Positions 10,681 through 22,702 of a stretch of 64,000 nucleotides of DNA are shown here, in pieces. The notes under the pieces are model-generated. The model did no database searches. It saw only the letters and a list, made by a program, of their open reading frames with translations, and was not told the origin of the DNA. The DNA lies in NCBI GenBank assembly GCA_037176725.1, contig JAZBRS010000075.1:74154001-74218000 (forward strand). Reading direction: 5' to 3'. The stretch's first letter is position 1, and each line of letters starts with the position of its first letter. The DNA comes from Posidonia oceanica. Taxonomy: Eukaryota; Streptophyta; Magnoliopsida; Alismatales; Posidoniaceae. A program made the position numbers and the translations under genes.

Positions 10681-13021
10681 TGTTGATCACCCGAAGACTA
10701 TCAGTTTGGCGGATTTTATTCGGAGATCAAGCTCAGAAACTCAAAACCCCAATCTCCACCAAAACCCCATCCAAATCCTAAAACTCCAACCAAAACCCCA
10801 ACATTTCTCCACCTACACGAACCTAGGTCCATTAGAAACAAACTTAGGCCCATTTAGAAGCCCGGTTGGGACAGGAAGGCCCAGTCGCCAGTCACACAGG
10901 CGACTGGACTTTGTTGTCGCCACTCGCCCAAGCGACTTGGTCTGTCGTCACTCACGGTGGCGACTGGACTGAGTTGTCGCCAGCGAGTGCAGCGACTCAC
11001 TTGTTCAACTCTCTCCCGCGCAGACCGCTGTCTCCCACGAGCTGCGGCCATGCCGTCCGCCCATGCCGCTCGCGCCACCCCTACCAACCCTAGCCCACAC
11101 CTCTGACACCTCGCCCCATGCCCAACGACCTACAACCATGACCGAACAAAACTCCCTCTTTCTCAGATCCCAACAGTGGAAGATCAGTGGGAAATCAGTG
11201 GGAGAACGCTTGCCAAACACCCACACACGGAGGAGAACCCATTTTCTCATCATCTTCCACCCACTCCGACGGCCAATCCCCTTTCTTCCAAAGCCCCACA
11301 CACTCCTGAGCGATCCCCGATCTTCCCCAGACGCCAACATAATCTACCTCGAGCTTCCTGAGCCTCATGCGCCGTCGTCTTCCTCAGCTCCGGTGAGCCA
11401 TCCGAACTCCAGCGAGCCACCTTAAAGCGCCGTCTAACGCCGCATTCTTCTTCCTCGCACGCCAGGAAGCACCGCCGAACGTCCCCGAGCACGTTCCTAC
11501 ATCGCCGGGCAACCGCCGCACCTTCCAGCGCCGCCGCGACCTCCACCTCCTCCAACTACGGCGAGCCGCTTCGGGAGGCACGACCGTGCCCCCGCACAGG
11601 TATGAAAATCTCCCCGCTCCTTCCTCGGGTCTCACTCTAGCTCCCTCGGCCTCCTCCGAGCGCCTTGATGGCGTCTCACGGCCTGTCGGCCTCCCCAAGG
11701 CCGACGGATGCGGTCGTTGCCGACAAGAAGAGGGGTGAGGTGGTCAGAGCGACCTGCTTATCCTTTTTTAATTCTGATTGCATGCTCGCATTCGTGGGAA
11801 TTCCGTGAAGCTTCCCCGATCGTCGCCGCCTCTTTCACACCGCTATTTTGGTGTTGAAGTCCGACCTTTAGACTGTCGCCGGTCGGAGTTTGGGCTGCCG
11901 TATCTCACAGCCCAGGCTGCCGTTTTGCTTACTGATTGTATGTATGAATGCATGGATGAATGGTCTTTAAATTCCTGTTTTTAGCTTCCTGTTTCGCATC
12001 GTGACCAGCGGGAGGTTTGGCTCCAAAGTTCGCCGTGTGAACCGCCTGTGCTGTCGGTTCAGGCACCGCTTAAGGCAGCGGCTAGCTTGGCTTTCCGGGC
12101 AGTCTCCGCGTCGACTTTGCGTCAGCGTATCTCTCTGTCCGGCCATCCATTTCATACTCTGTTTGCATGCATTTAATCTCTATTATGCCCTTTACACTGT
12201 TGTGTGTCTGGTTTTGCCTGTCTTGGTAGTCTGTACAGGGTCCAGTCGCCGCCCTCGTCGGCGACATGCACCGCTGCAGTCCCAACAGGCGTCGCGGCCT
12301 CGTCGCCCTGAGCACCGACGACAACCTTTGGTGCCACAGGCACCGACGACCGAGCCTGCTGTCAAGACAGTGGTCCCATCTTATGTTTGCTGCTTTGGAT
12401 TTAAGCCTACTTAGCATGTTAAACTCTGTTTTGGCTTGTTAATTGTCTTACCATCTACATCATAGCATTTAGCCTTCTCACCCATATTTGGCATGTTTTT
12501 CCACTAAGTAAAGAATGTTTTCAAATGGCATTTAGGTAGGCAAAGCACACATTAGGCATGTATGGCATCCCTCACCCCCTGGGCGAACAGTAAATGGCAA
12601 GCATTTGCCGAAATTCCCGCATATGCAAGCAATTAGCCTTGAAAGACCGATTCCTCGGGCATGTCGAGGGTGCCTAACACCTTCCCCGCACGTAACAGGA
12701 GTCCTTACCCTTTCTTTGGTCCGCAATGACCATTATGCCCATATCCTAGGCACGAGTCATTTTACTTAGCATAGCATCACATCAACTTGCATGTTTTCTA
12801 TGTTTTTCCCCGATTTTCCTCGTCTTCCCGATAATAGACTAGGTGGCGACTCCCTTTTATCTTATCTTCTTTGATTTCTTCGCGTTTTCTCGGTGTTTTT
12901 GAGTCAAGTTTCTCCTCAGATTCACTGCTGACCGCGGCTTCCCTCTCTATCTCACGGCACGATCGCACACGAGCTATGGCAGCGTGCGAGAACCGCCGTG
13001 GCCGAGCGGCGGACGATCACA
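10681..13021 (+). repeat. Gyp-1 3' LTR
   Basis: It begins TGTTGATCACC and ends GATCACA, and matches 916-3323 throughout. It lacks the 43 bp at 2478-2520 and a 12-bp piece near 1540 of the 5' copy. The block around 12640-12760 contains the hairpin GGGTGCCTAACACC shared with four other LTRs in the window. Confidence 0.88.
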
Positions 13022-13026
13022 CATGG
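13022..13026 (+). repeat. Target-site duplication CATGG, right copy (Gyp-1)
   Basis: It directly follows the LTR end. Removing 916-13026 restores the gag phrase ATWDDSD of Cop-1. Confidence 0.92.
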
Positions 13027-13640
13027 GATGATAGCGATTTTTCCGATGATGATGGTGAGGTTGCTCACTCGTGTTTTATGGTAAAAACTTGTGAAGTAAC
13101 ACCTTGAGACAATATTGAAGATTTTTCTATGGATGATTTACTTGATGTATTTAATAAGGTTTATTTGAAATATAAATCCTTGAATAGTAAATACAAAAGT
13201 TTGAATAAAAACTTTATGGATATATCTCATGAAAAGGAGTTGATTTCAAATGAAAATAATGATTTGAAAAGTAAGAATAAAGCATTTGAAATAGAAAATG
13301 ATATCTTGAAAAATGAATTAAATATCATGAAAGGTAGAATTGATGTTTTAGAAAGTGACTTTGCATCATTAAAGTTTAAAAGTGAAAATTTGCTTAATGA
13401 TGTTAGTAAGCTTACTCATAAGAAGAAACTTTTGATGAAAGGAAACATAAAAGTGAAAATGTTCCTAGAAATATTATTCTATATGAAAATGGATTCGTAA
13501 GAGCTAAGAATGATGAAAAATATGAATTTGTTGTTAAGAAAGTAGAAAGAGATAAATGGATCCCCAAAATGAGAAATAATAAAACTAATCCATTTAGACC
13601 CAAAATTAAGTGGGTACCAAAATCTCTACTTAGTACTTGA
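13027..13640 (+). pseudogene. Cop-1 gag, 3' part
   Basis: The frame continues from 915 as DDSDFSDDDGEVAHSCFM, meets a stop at 13105, then runs as a Lys/Asn/Leu-rich, coiled-coil-like stretch from 13129 (LDVFNKVYLKYKSLNSKYKS and LKNELNIMKGRIDVLESD). A frameshift near 13440 precedes the terminal KIKWVPKSLLST (stop near 13638). Acidic DDSD, then coiled coil, then WVPK is the usual C-terminal order of copia gag in the SIRE/Maximus group. No protease follows. Confidence 0.72.
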
Positions 13641-15296
13641 TTTCTCCAAGAGGGAGAAGGTACATGGGACTATTAATCATTGACAAATATTAAAAATCTC
13701 ATTAAAAAGATGTTTTTAATTGTTTTAAATTTATTGATTAATGAAATTATTTGGATGGAATTTCACTCGATTTATCATGAATTTACATTACAAACAATTG
13801 GTATTATTCCCTAAAAATTTATCTCTGTTTTTGAAAAAAAAAATACAAACTGGTTTGGAATACCGTTTTTGGACCAGAATACCGAAATCTCCTGATTCGG
13901 TCTGCCGTTTTCATCCGGTTTGCCGTTTTGACTGGAAGTCTGAATTTTTGATTTCTTGATCAAATTTTTGCTATTTATGACTTGTGATCATACTGACTAT
14001 TGGTATCTTACTCTTGAATCTTTATTAGTATTTTGCGTGGACTTTCATTGAATTAAGGTTTTTTTATACATACTTGATAAAAGGGGAGCTTTTATGAATA
14101 ATTCCTTGAAATCAATCTTTATTGATCTTTGCAATACACTTGCTTAGATTATTATCTATTTAGGAATAAAATTTTTCCATGCTCATCGATATGGGGAGCA
14201 CATTGAATATATTGAATAGCTCAACAATTGATGTATCAATATTGAATATTTTCGAACAATTAGTATCAACATTGAGTATCTTTAAACAATTGATTGGTAT
14301 CTCTTATAAAAATCGATGAATTTCAAGCTTATTGAATATCTGAATTTTCTCTTTACCGGCCCATGATTGGTGTAATGGGGAGCTTACTATGATGCATTGA
14401 CTATCTTACAATTGGTGATTCTCACTGAATATCTTTTGATCTTGATGCATATTGATCTAACATTTGGTATCAATTGACTTTAACATATGAAATTGAAATT
14501 CATGCATATCATTTACCATATGAAGTTGAAATTGATTGAATGCTATTTACTCATCATATTGTTGATTAAATAAAAATGATTTCTGATTTTATTGATTATT
14601 ATTGAACAAAGGAATTGATTTGATGCTTATTGCTTATCAGTTATCTTTTGAAGATGATTTTTAATGATTTCTTATTGGAAACCTTACAAAAGTTGATCTT
14701 ATAAAAAAAATTGTACACTTGGTATCTTTTCACAAATTGGCATTTTTTTTTAAAATTGGTATTTTTTAAAACAATTGGTATCTTTTAACAATTGGTAAAT
14801 TTTGGCAAATAAATATCTATGCTTAAAGTGAGGGAGAGCTTACTGAATATCTATGAATATTTGTATGATTTGGATGATTATTGAATATTAATTACCTTTG
14901 AGGATGAAGTAGATTCCTATTGAATATTTTAATACTCGTTTTGATGCCTTATTGAATATCCTTATATTGATAAAAAAGGGAGAAGCTTATAATGCTCTTA
15001 CTTATGTTGCTTATATTTCTTTGCCTTCTATTCTTTTTGCTTATGACATAAAGGGAGAGAAGAGTAGGATAGATTTTCCAAAGCTAATGTTTTGAGCTTA
15101 TCATGTTAATATAAGATAAGAAGGTGCATGAGTCATTGGTTAAGATTATATATGTTTGACATTTTATATTGGACTCATATAGTTAGGGAGAGCATTGTGA
15201 TATTATTGACATATCTTGTATGCATATTCCAAGGGGGAACCATTTCTATAGCTTTGAATATTTGTGGCTTTTGTCATCATCAAAAAGGAGAAGATT
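13641..15296 (+). other. Cop-1 AT-rich region between gag and 3' LTR
   Basis: No pol and no long frame. The DNA is dense in ATTGAATATC words and in A/G tracts such as AAAAGGGGAGC (near 14085), AAAAAAGGGAGAAGC (near 14975), AAAGGGAGAGAAG (near 15048) and AAAAAGGAGAAG (near 15285). The last adjoins the 3' LTR and is the likely polypurine tract. Confidence 0.6.
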
Positions 15297-16517
15297 ATTG
15301 GCAAAAATGCCTCATCTCGGTTTTGATGATAACAAAACATATTTGCGAGCTAACCTTCTTAATAGGTCAAGAAAGAAGTTCTCATGGTCTTTGGAAAAAG
15401 AAGAAGGGATATTGGCAAAGAAGAAATCAATAAGGAAGATCAAGGCTATTCAATTGAATATCAAGTCAAAACAATTGAAGAATGAAGATCAAGATTATAT
15501 GTAATTAAACGAGTCATGTAAAAGAGTATGTTGTATTTTAGGAAATTGTAATAATCTCCTAAACACCTCCATAGTGCCATAGGAAAATAATCATAGCCCA
15601 AAAAGAAACTAATTCATTGAGTACATTCATTATAGGGCTAAAACAAGTTGTTCGGCATACCGAATATTTTCAGTATACCGAATCAGAGAATATTAGTGTT
15701 CACAGCAATGACCTGCTTCGGCATACCGAAATACTTCGGTATAGCGAAATCTGAGCTATCTGTTTTCACAACCAAGTATACGTTCGGCACACTGAAACAA
15801 TTCGGTATACCGAAGTATCCGACCATTGTGAATTTCAGTCGACCGATTTATTTTAGCACACCGAATCAGTAGCCGTTTGTGAACGTTAGAGAGAAAATTA
15901 TAGGTGTTTAACATGTCTTAAAATGAACTCATGCCTATATATAGGACACTACTATACTCATATTTGATACCAGAGATTAAACAAGTATATTGCACATCAT
16001 ATACACTTACTTGAGCTAAATTCCCATAATTTCCTTTGAGCATTCCACTCACATCATTTGAGAGATATATTTCCCAAGCTAGAGAGAGCTTCATTTCCAC
16101 CTAGCCAAAGTGTTTTGGGAGATATAGAAAAGAGAAAAGAGTTGTAATTTTGCTTTCTTGTGTGAGTTCTTCTCCGGGAGCGAGAAGGGTTACTACGATC
16201 TTTGCAGGGGCTTGGCGTGGTCTCGTCAAGGTGTACGGTAGGATCTTGGCCCGGAACAAGATCAAGGTTAAGGTAACTCTCGAGATGTTTCTCGAGGAGT
16301 GGACTAAGCCAGGGAGGCTGAACCACTATAAATCCTTTGAGTATGTTCTCATTGCCTCTCATCCCCTTCTTTGCATGTTATTAGTTTAATATCCAAAATC
16401 TAGTTCCACATTTCATTTACTTGATAAATTTCTTAAGATTGTCAAAATTAGTTTAAATTCCGCATTATATATCAAATTCACTATTCACCTCCTCTAGTGA
16501 AGCCTAGAATCCCAACA
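15297..16517 (+). repeat. Cop-1 3' LTR
   Basis: It starts near TTGGCAAAAATGCC after the polypurine tract and contains the TTTGATGATAACAAA phrase frequent near the start of SIRE-type LTRs. It ends CCCAACA at 16517. Its last bases match positions 1-43. The left border is uncertain by a few bases. Confidence 0.7.
15651..15890 (+). repeat. 66-bp tandem repeats with a CGGTATACCG palindrome
   Basis: Four degenerate units start near 15651, 15717, 15783 and about 15852. Each has TTCGGCATACCGAA-like and TTCGGTATACCGAA-like words; the one at 15800-15813 is a perfect 14-bp palindrome. The array lies in the U3-like part of the Cop-1 3' LTR, where promoters and enhancers usually sit. Confidence 0.8.
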
Positions 16518-16856
16518 GTACCAACTAAGGCAGTGGCTAAAATCCCCTATGAATTATGGGTTGGGAAGAAACCCAGCATAAGACATCTTCATGTGTGGTG
16601 TTGTCTAGCTAAGGCTAGGCCTTATAAGCATAATGAAAAGAAACTGGACTCTAGGACCATTAGCTGCTACTTTGTTGGGTATTCTGAGAGGTCTAGGGGC
16701 TTTAAGTTTTATGATCCCACCATGAGGTCATTTTTTGAGACGGGTAATGCTAGGTTTCTTGAGGAAGTAGGGTTTGAGAGGGAAGATAAGAGTAGAGACA
16801 ATGTCTTTGAAGATGAATTTATTTCTCTTCCTATAGTTGCTATTGACGATGATTAA
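16518..16856 (+). pseudogene. Cop-2 integrase C-terminal part
   Basis: Translation from 16518 gives VPTKAVAKIPYELWVGKKPS, then RHLHVWCCLAKARPY, SCYFVGYSERSRGFKFYDP and ETGNARFLEE. This is the segment after the copia integrase catalytic core. The Cop-1 insertion truncates the N-terminal side at 16518; a stop lies at 16854. Confidence 0.85.
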
Positions 16857-17045
16857 GAATTAATTCCTGATATTGTTCAAGAAGCAAATCCAGAGCAAGA
16901 CATTGCCGATCCTCTCCCTATTCAAGTAGAACAAACTCAACTCTCTCAAGAGCCAATGTCACTTAGGAGGTCCACTAGAGAGAAAAGAAGTGTGATTTCA
17001 AATGATTACATCGTATTTCTCCAAGAACATTAAGTAGATGATGAC

Positions 17046-17689
17046 TTGATGGACGACAATCCAATCAATGTCCATCAAGCAATCAATAGTTCCGATTCTC
17101 AAAAGTGGATAAATGCCATGAACGATGAGTTTAAATCCATGAAGGACAATGACGTTTGGGATCTTGTCCCATTACCTGAAGGTGTGAAACCCATTGGTTG
17201 CAAATGGATATTTAAAACCCAAGGATTCATTAGGTAATGTGGAAAGATATAAGGCTCGTCTTGTCGCTAATGGTTTTACTCAAGGGGTAGGCATTGACAA
17301 TAAAGAGACTTTCTCTCTGATTTCATCGAAAGACTCTTTTTAGATTATTATGGCATTGGTTGTTCATTTTGACCTTGAGCGACACCAAATGGACGTAAGA
17401 ACAGCGTTTCTTAATGGTGACATTGATGAGACGATCTATATGGTGCAACCAGAACACTTTGCATTAGGTGACCCAAAGAAAATGGTTTGCAAACTTAAAA
17501 AGTCCATTTATGGTTTAAAGCAAGCATCCCGTCAATGACATCACAAATTTCATCAAGTTGTCATCTCGTTTGGTTTTGAGATGAATTCGGTAGATAACTG
17601 TGTATATCATAAGTTTAGTAGGAGTAAATATATTTTCCTGGTCTTGTATGTTGATGACATACTTCTTGCCACTAATGATATGAACTTAC
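17046..17689 (+). pseudogene. Cop-2 reverse transcriptase, first part
   Basis: Copia RT motifs appear in order: WINAMNDEFKSMKDNDVWDL, KPIGCKWIFK, RLVANGFTQG, MDVRTAFLNGDIDE, KSIYGLKQASRQ and the catalytic YVDDILLATND near 17650. There is a frameshift near 17230. In-frame stops replace Arg in DSF*IIMALV (17341) and Trp in RQ*HHKFH (17536). The CTTAC insertion interrupts the frame directly after MNL. Confidence 0.88.
17685..17689 (+). repeat. Target-site duplication CTTAC, left copy
   Basis: It precedes the TGTAGACACTCC start at 17690 and is repeated at 22703-22707 after the terminal ACTACA. Confidence 0.9.
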
Positions 17690-18309
17690 TGTAGACACTC
17701 CATTTTGATAGGTTGAATTGGTGGAATCTCTCTTCGGTGGCTTCTGAACCAAACACCTAAACTAAACCCAAAATCACACCCTTTTTTTCCAAAACCAAAC
17801 TCCAAATCAAACCCCAAAAACAAACCTAAAACTACACCCATTTTCTAACTCAAAAACCATCCAAAAACTCTAGGAAAACCCATCCTTTCTTCAACCTAGA
17901 AAACCTTCCAAAACCCTTCAAAAATCCCATTTAAAATCATAGAAAACCCTAGGTTACACCCTAGGTCACACCTGCACAAAACCCCTCCAAATTCAGGTCA
18001 TTATCCTTTCTATCTAACCTCATTATCCTTTTCTCTCTCCTGATTATCCTTTTCTGTCTTCTCTTTATCCTCCTTCTCTTTCTCCTTCTTTTCCTCTCTT
18101 TCTTTCTTCTTTTCTTGCTCTCCAATGGGCCCACTTATTCTCCTTTCTTCCCCTCATTCTCCCTTATTTTACTTTATTTTATTTTATCCTATGTTATTTG
18201 ATCTTTAATTTCTTTTCTTCCCTTCCTTTTTTTTTCCTTTCTTTCTCCCTTCCTTTCTTTTTTTCTTTCCTTCTTTCTTTCTTTCTTTCTTTTGTTTTCT
18301 CCACATTAA

Positions 18310-18480
18310 AGCAACCAAAACCTAACCCTAAAATCAACAAACCCTAAAATCAACAAACCCTAAAACTAAAAAACCCTAACCTAAACCCTAAACCCTAATC
18401 AACAAACCCTAAACCCTAATCAAAACCCAAAACCCTAATCAAGACCCTAAAAACTTAAAACCCTAAACCCTAAATCTAAT
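18310..18480 (+). repeat. Telomere-like CCCTAAA motif cluster
   Basis: About a dozen CCCTAA(A) words are mixed with CAACAAACCCTAAAATC and AACCCTAATC spacers. They are degenerate and not perfect tandem telomeric repeats. Confidence 0.7.
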
Positions 18481-20766
18481 CCATGCAAATTTAAATCACA
18501 ATTACAACCCAATTAAATCCGATCAAAACCCCAAGCCAACTTAAAATGCAAAGCCCATCTTTAAACCTAATTAAAAATTAAAATCAATTTGAATTTAACA
18601 ATTAAAGTCAAAACCCACTTAAACAAATCAAAACTCATTTAAATTTAAAACCAACTAAAGCTAAAACACATCCAAACTCATTAAAAAATTAAACTAAACC
18701 CCATTTTAAAATTCTAAAACCCAATTAAAACACAAAGTCCATTTCAACTTGAATTTAATCAAGATTAGAATCAATTTAAACAATCAACAACCAAATCCAT
18801 TTAAATTAATCTAATTAAAACTCATTCAAACCTAAACTAATTAAAATCAAAACAAAAAAAATCCAAACCAAGCCCAAGGCCCATTAAGCCCTTTTCTTTT
18901 CCCTTTTTCCTTTCTCTCTTTCTTCTTCTTCTTCTTCTTCTTTTTTCCCCTTTTTTCCACTTTTTTTTTCTCAGCCCACAAGCCCACGGCCCACTCTCCT
19001 TCCTCCTCCTTTTCTTTTCTTCTTCCACTCCACCCACAGCAACCTTCTCCCTCATTTTTTCTCCCCCGTTTTTTTTTCAAACTTCAAATCTCCCCCCCAT
19101 AATTCAAATCACCTCGTCTCCTTCTCTCCAACTCTCCCCCCCATAAAAACACCATCACAGCCTCCTCTCAACCTCTCTTTTTTCTGCTTCTTCTCAACCA
19201 TAAAAACCACATCCACAGCCTCCTGTTCATTCTTCTTCTACCAAGACCCAACATCAACAGACTTTCCTCTTCCTCCTCTCCTACTGCCAAGAGCCAACTC
19301 CATCAGACCTCAACCAACACTCCCACACAACCATACCAACCAGACGACCACCAGACACCCTCTTCTTCTCCTCCAACTCCACCAGAACCAGACCACCACA
19401 CCCAACAAACACATCAAACACCCCAAAGAACCAGCCTCTTCAACATCCACAGCAACCAAGACTTCAGCCCCCCAACTCCACCTCTAGACCTTCTCCAAAA
19501 CCACGACCTCAAACCAACCCAAAAGCCAATAGAGAGAGGAAGAAGAGAAGAGAGAGAGATTATTCTCCAACAGAACCCATTCCGGCCAACTGCGCATGGA
19601 AGGGAGGAGAGGACCGGCCGTCACCTCCCAGACCTCCTCCATGCCTCCACGGTCTCGCCCGGACTCCAACCGCGCTCTTCCCGGCCGCCTCAGGAGCCTC
19701 CTTCGCCTCGAACAACCACCACAGAACTTCCCCGAGGTCGTCCGGCCACCCCGATGTGCGAAACAGGTAAGCAACTCCTCCACTAGATCCGCCTCGCTCC
19801 CCTCTTCATCCCCATATATTTTTTTCCACGTTTCGTGCCCTGTGCCGCCGTCGAGGCCTCACCGGAGTTTGCCTCTTCTTCGTCGCCGGTCGCCGGTGCA
19901 ACGCGCGCCGCGCACGCCAGGCCGTCCACCGCCGCCGCACCACTCGAGCTCCGCCGGACCTCCCGCAGGCCAGCCCGAGCCCCGCCGAAGCAGCTCTGCC
20001 TCCCTCTCCCCCGCGCAGAGTCTTCCCCGGCGAGCTGCAGCCACGGGCACTGTAGCTTAGGATTTTTATAATGCCATTAGTTTTGTTTTGGTTTTATTTT
20101 TCTTTAACTTAGATATTTTACCATTGCATTGCATTAGTTTCCTTTAGTTTTATTTATTTGCACTTAGGTCCAGTTGCAGTTTAGATTTCATTTAATGTTT
20201 AATTAAAACTTTATGACATTGCATTTAATTCTTATCGTTTCTTCTTATTACATCTTACTCCTACTGTAGTTCAAATATTTTAGTTTTTCTTTAACTTTAG
20301 TCCTGTAACTTATTTTCCTTACATCTAGGTCCTGTGGTTGATTAATGTCATTTAAATGCATGTTTTTGTCTTATTACATTACTCTTAACTCCTGCTATTT
20401 ATTTTATTTACAAATCGGTCCTCTGTTCAGTTGTTAAATTTATTTAATCTCATATTTTACCATATTACATTGCAACTTTTATCCTGTTTTATTTTGTTAA
20501 TACTTTCCAATCCTCTGTTTGTTAGAAAAATCATTTAATTTCATACTTTACCATATTAAATTGCATTTTAGTCCCTGCATTTATTTAATTTGCATTTCAG
20601 TCCACTGCATGCATTTACAGCATTTATTTAAATTGCATTTTTTCCATATTGCATTGCATTCTAGACCCTGCATTTTATTGCATTTGCATTTAGGTCCACA
20701 GTCCATTCAAATTTCATTTAATCTCTGTTTTAAAACCTTATTGCATTATTAAAAAACCCAGAGACT

Positions 20767-21070
20767 TATTTTTATTGCACCCAAATCCCTAGGTTTGCAT
20801 ATTCATTGCATTTAGGTCCCTAGCTTTGCATTTAGTTGCATCCAGGTCCCTATCTTTTCAAAATCATTGCATATAGGCCCCTGACTTTGCATTTAGTTGC
20901 ATCTAGGTCCCTATCTTTTCAAAATCATTGCATATAGGCCCTTGACTTTGCATTTAGTTGCATCCAGGTCCCTATCTTTTTAAAATCATTGCACATAGGT
21001 CCCTAAGTTTTCATTTAGTTGCATCTAGGCCCCTAGGTTTGCATTTTAATTACATTTAGGTCATTTTCTT
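20767..21070 (+). repeat. 61-bp tandem repeats in LTR-2
   Basis: The phrase GCATTTAGTTGCATC recurs at 20828, 20889, 20950 and, slightly changed, 21011, exactly 61 bp apart. Units contain AGGTCCCTATCTTTTCAAAA and CATTGCATATAGGCCC. Diverged units extend on both sides. Confidence 0.88.
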
Positions 21071-22702
21071 GCATTTTTACATGCATTGCACCCATACATT
21101 ATTGCACTTAGTATCATGGCACACTTTTGAGCACATTTAGCTCCCTTGTATGTGGGAGGCCCTTTTCTGCACACCCCTAGAGACTTTTTGCATTTAGATC
21201 CCTACCTTTCCTTGGTTCTTGGGTCTTCTGATCTTGAGGCCTATGTAACTCCCGATCGGACCGCCGGATCTTCGCGACCAAGCTACCCGGATCATCCTGG
21301 TGGAGCGGACTTTCATGCTGACCAAGGTTACCTCAGATCAGGCCTCAGATCTCCAAGGTAAGTCCTTCTGAATCACTGCATAACACTTTGTTACATATCA
21401 CTTGCATTGCATGCATTGTTTTCGCACCACGTTTTCCATGCATGTAGATTAGGGCTTCCCCTCTTGCCTATCTACTCTACTTCCTCTTTCTGTGTTTTCT
21501 TAGTGTCTTTGGGTTGAGTTTTCCTTGGATTCACTACTGATCGCGGCCTTCTTCCCCCTTTTCCACGATCCGATTGCACCACGAGCTTTGGGCAGCGTGC
21601 GAGACACATCGTGGGACGATTTAGTGGGAAACAGTCACAGGATAGCGGTGATCCCTCTGCTTGCTTTCTTTCCCCTTTACGGGTCTTCACACCTGCATCG
21701 CGCGGTCCTTAACCGGTGTTTGTTTTTACACTTACACTGCTTGCCTCTCTTTACTTGTTTTATTTTTTCTCCTTTGCATGCTTTCGCATCTGCATTGCGT
21801 GGCTTTTACGACGTTTTGTTTCCGCACTTGCATCGCTTGTTTTCCTTCGCTCTTGCACCGTTTTGCATGCCAGCATCTGTTTTTGCACCGTTTTGTGTGC
21901 CAGGATCTGTTTTTGCCTGTTTTCGCATCGTTTTGTGTGCCCGCTTTCCTTTTCGCTTGCTCTTGCACCGTTTTGCGTGTCTGTTTTCGTTTCTTGCACC
22001 GTTTTGCATGTTTGCTCCTGTTTTCCTTTGCATGTCGCTTGCATGTGTATAGTTTTACCGCTGTTTTGTTTTATCGCTTGCATTTGAATTTAGGACAGTG
22101 ATGCTTACTGCTTGGAGTTCTCACGAACCAGGGTTCGCCCGGTTCGGAACACAGACAGCGCTGCTGAGTACTTAGATTGCACGTCTAATTCCTTGCACGC
22201 ATTTCTATCACTTAGAGCACACCTTTGAGCATCTAATTAGGCATTCAAAGCATGCATTTCCCTGCGTAAGCGAGCGTAAGCCTAGAAAGACCGATTCTCA
22301 AGCGTGTCGGGGGTGCCTAACACCTTCCCCACACGTAACAGGAGTCCTTGCCCTTTCTCATGGCCTGCAATGACCATATTACCCTTATCTTAGGCACGAG
22401 TCACATCATTTGCATCCCATTGCATATCATTTCATTTGCATTGCATCGCATTGCATCTTTTGCTTGGTTTCACGTGTTTATTCTCGCATTTCCCCGGTTT
22501 TCCTTGTCTCCCGACTTAATAGACGTGGTGGCGACTCTGATTTGTCTTATCTTCCCATTTTCTTTCCTTTTTTCCCTTTTTTAAGTATTTTCGAGTCAAG
22601 CCTTCCTTCTCAGATACACCCGCTAATAGTGAACCTGATTCCGATCGGTGCACGCGAGCTTTGGCAGCGTACATAGACGATCTGAACACCGGGATTACTA
22701 CA

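Larger units (their letters stand above)
916..13021 (+). mobile_element. Gyp-1: large gag-only LTR retrotransposon (Ty3/gypsy, Tat/Ogre-like)
   Basis: A 12.1-kb element with LTRs at 916-3323 and 10681-13021 and a perfect 5-bp duplication CATGG. The 7.36-kb internal region has a pyrimidine-rich leader, one decayed gag frame (4454-6581) and about 4 kb of degenerate hairpin repeats and low-complexity DNA. No protease, reverse transcriptase, RNase H or integrase motif is visible on either strand. That matches the class described as terminal-repeat retrotransposons with a GAG domain (TR-GAG), which would depend on enzymes from another element. The gag motifs and the long LTRs suggest the Tat/Ogre branch; this is inference. 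Confidence 0.85.
1..16517 (+). mobile_element. Cop-1: gag-only Ty1/copia-type LTR retrotransposon, split by Gyp-1
   Basis: The first 43 bases match the end of the 3' LTR at about 16475-16517 (both run from ATTCACTATTCACC to a terminal AACA), so the window opens in the last bases of the 5' LTR. A primer-binding site follows at 46-57, then a decayed gag, and a 3' LTR at about 15297-16517. Between the end of gag (about 13640) and the 3' LTR there is only AT-rich DNA with many A/G tracts and no protease, integrase or reverse transcriptase. Repeated A/G tracts before the 3' LTR and the phrase KWVPK at the end of gag resemble the SIRE/Maximus copia lineage; that assignment is inference. It lies inside Cop-2, so the left part of Cop-2 is beyond the window start. 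Confidence 0.8.
17690..22702 (+). mobile_element. LTR-2: 5.0-kb Tat/Ogre-like LTR-derived insertion
   Basis: It is bounded by TGTAGACACTCC and GGGATTACTACA with perfect 5-bp duplications. It has no coding domain. It contains pyrimidine-rich tracts (18000-18300, 18890-19080), CCCTAAA-like motifs (18310-18480), a GC-rich U5-like stretch with a donor-like ACAGGTAAGC (near 19765), and 61-bp tandem repeats (20767-21070). LTR-end-like sequence occurs twice: 21470-21639 (ending GTCACA, followed by a primer-site-like segment) and about 22230-22702. It is therefore probably an internally deleted or recombined element rather than a simple solo LTR. Confidence 0.72.

Noticed and set aside
18310..18480. 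True telomere
   Set aside because: Motifs are mixed with other words, are internal to an LTR-bounded insertion with target duplications, and are not in perfect tandem.
18837..19080. Lys/Arg-rich minus-strand frames
   Set aside because: They arise from CTT-rich pyrimidine tracts; simple-sequence translation.
21525..22101. Overlapping frames of 175, 146 and 123 codons on plus, with minus counterparts
   Set aside because: Produced by low-complexity TTGCACCGTTTTGC-type repeats; Cys/Phe/Leu-rich without motifs.
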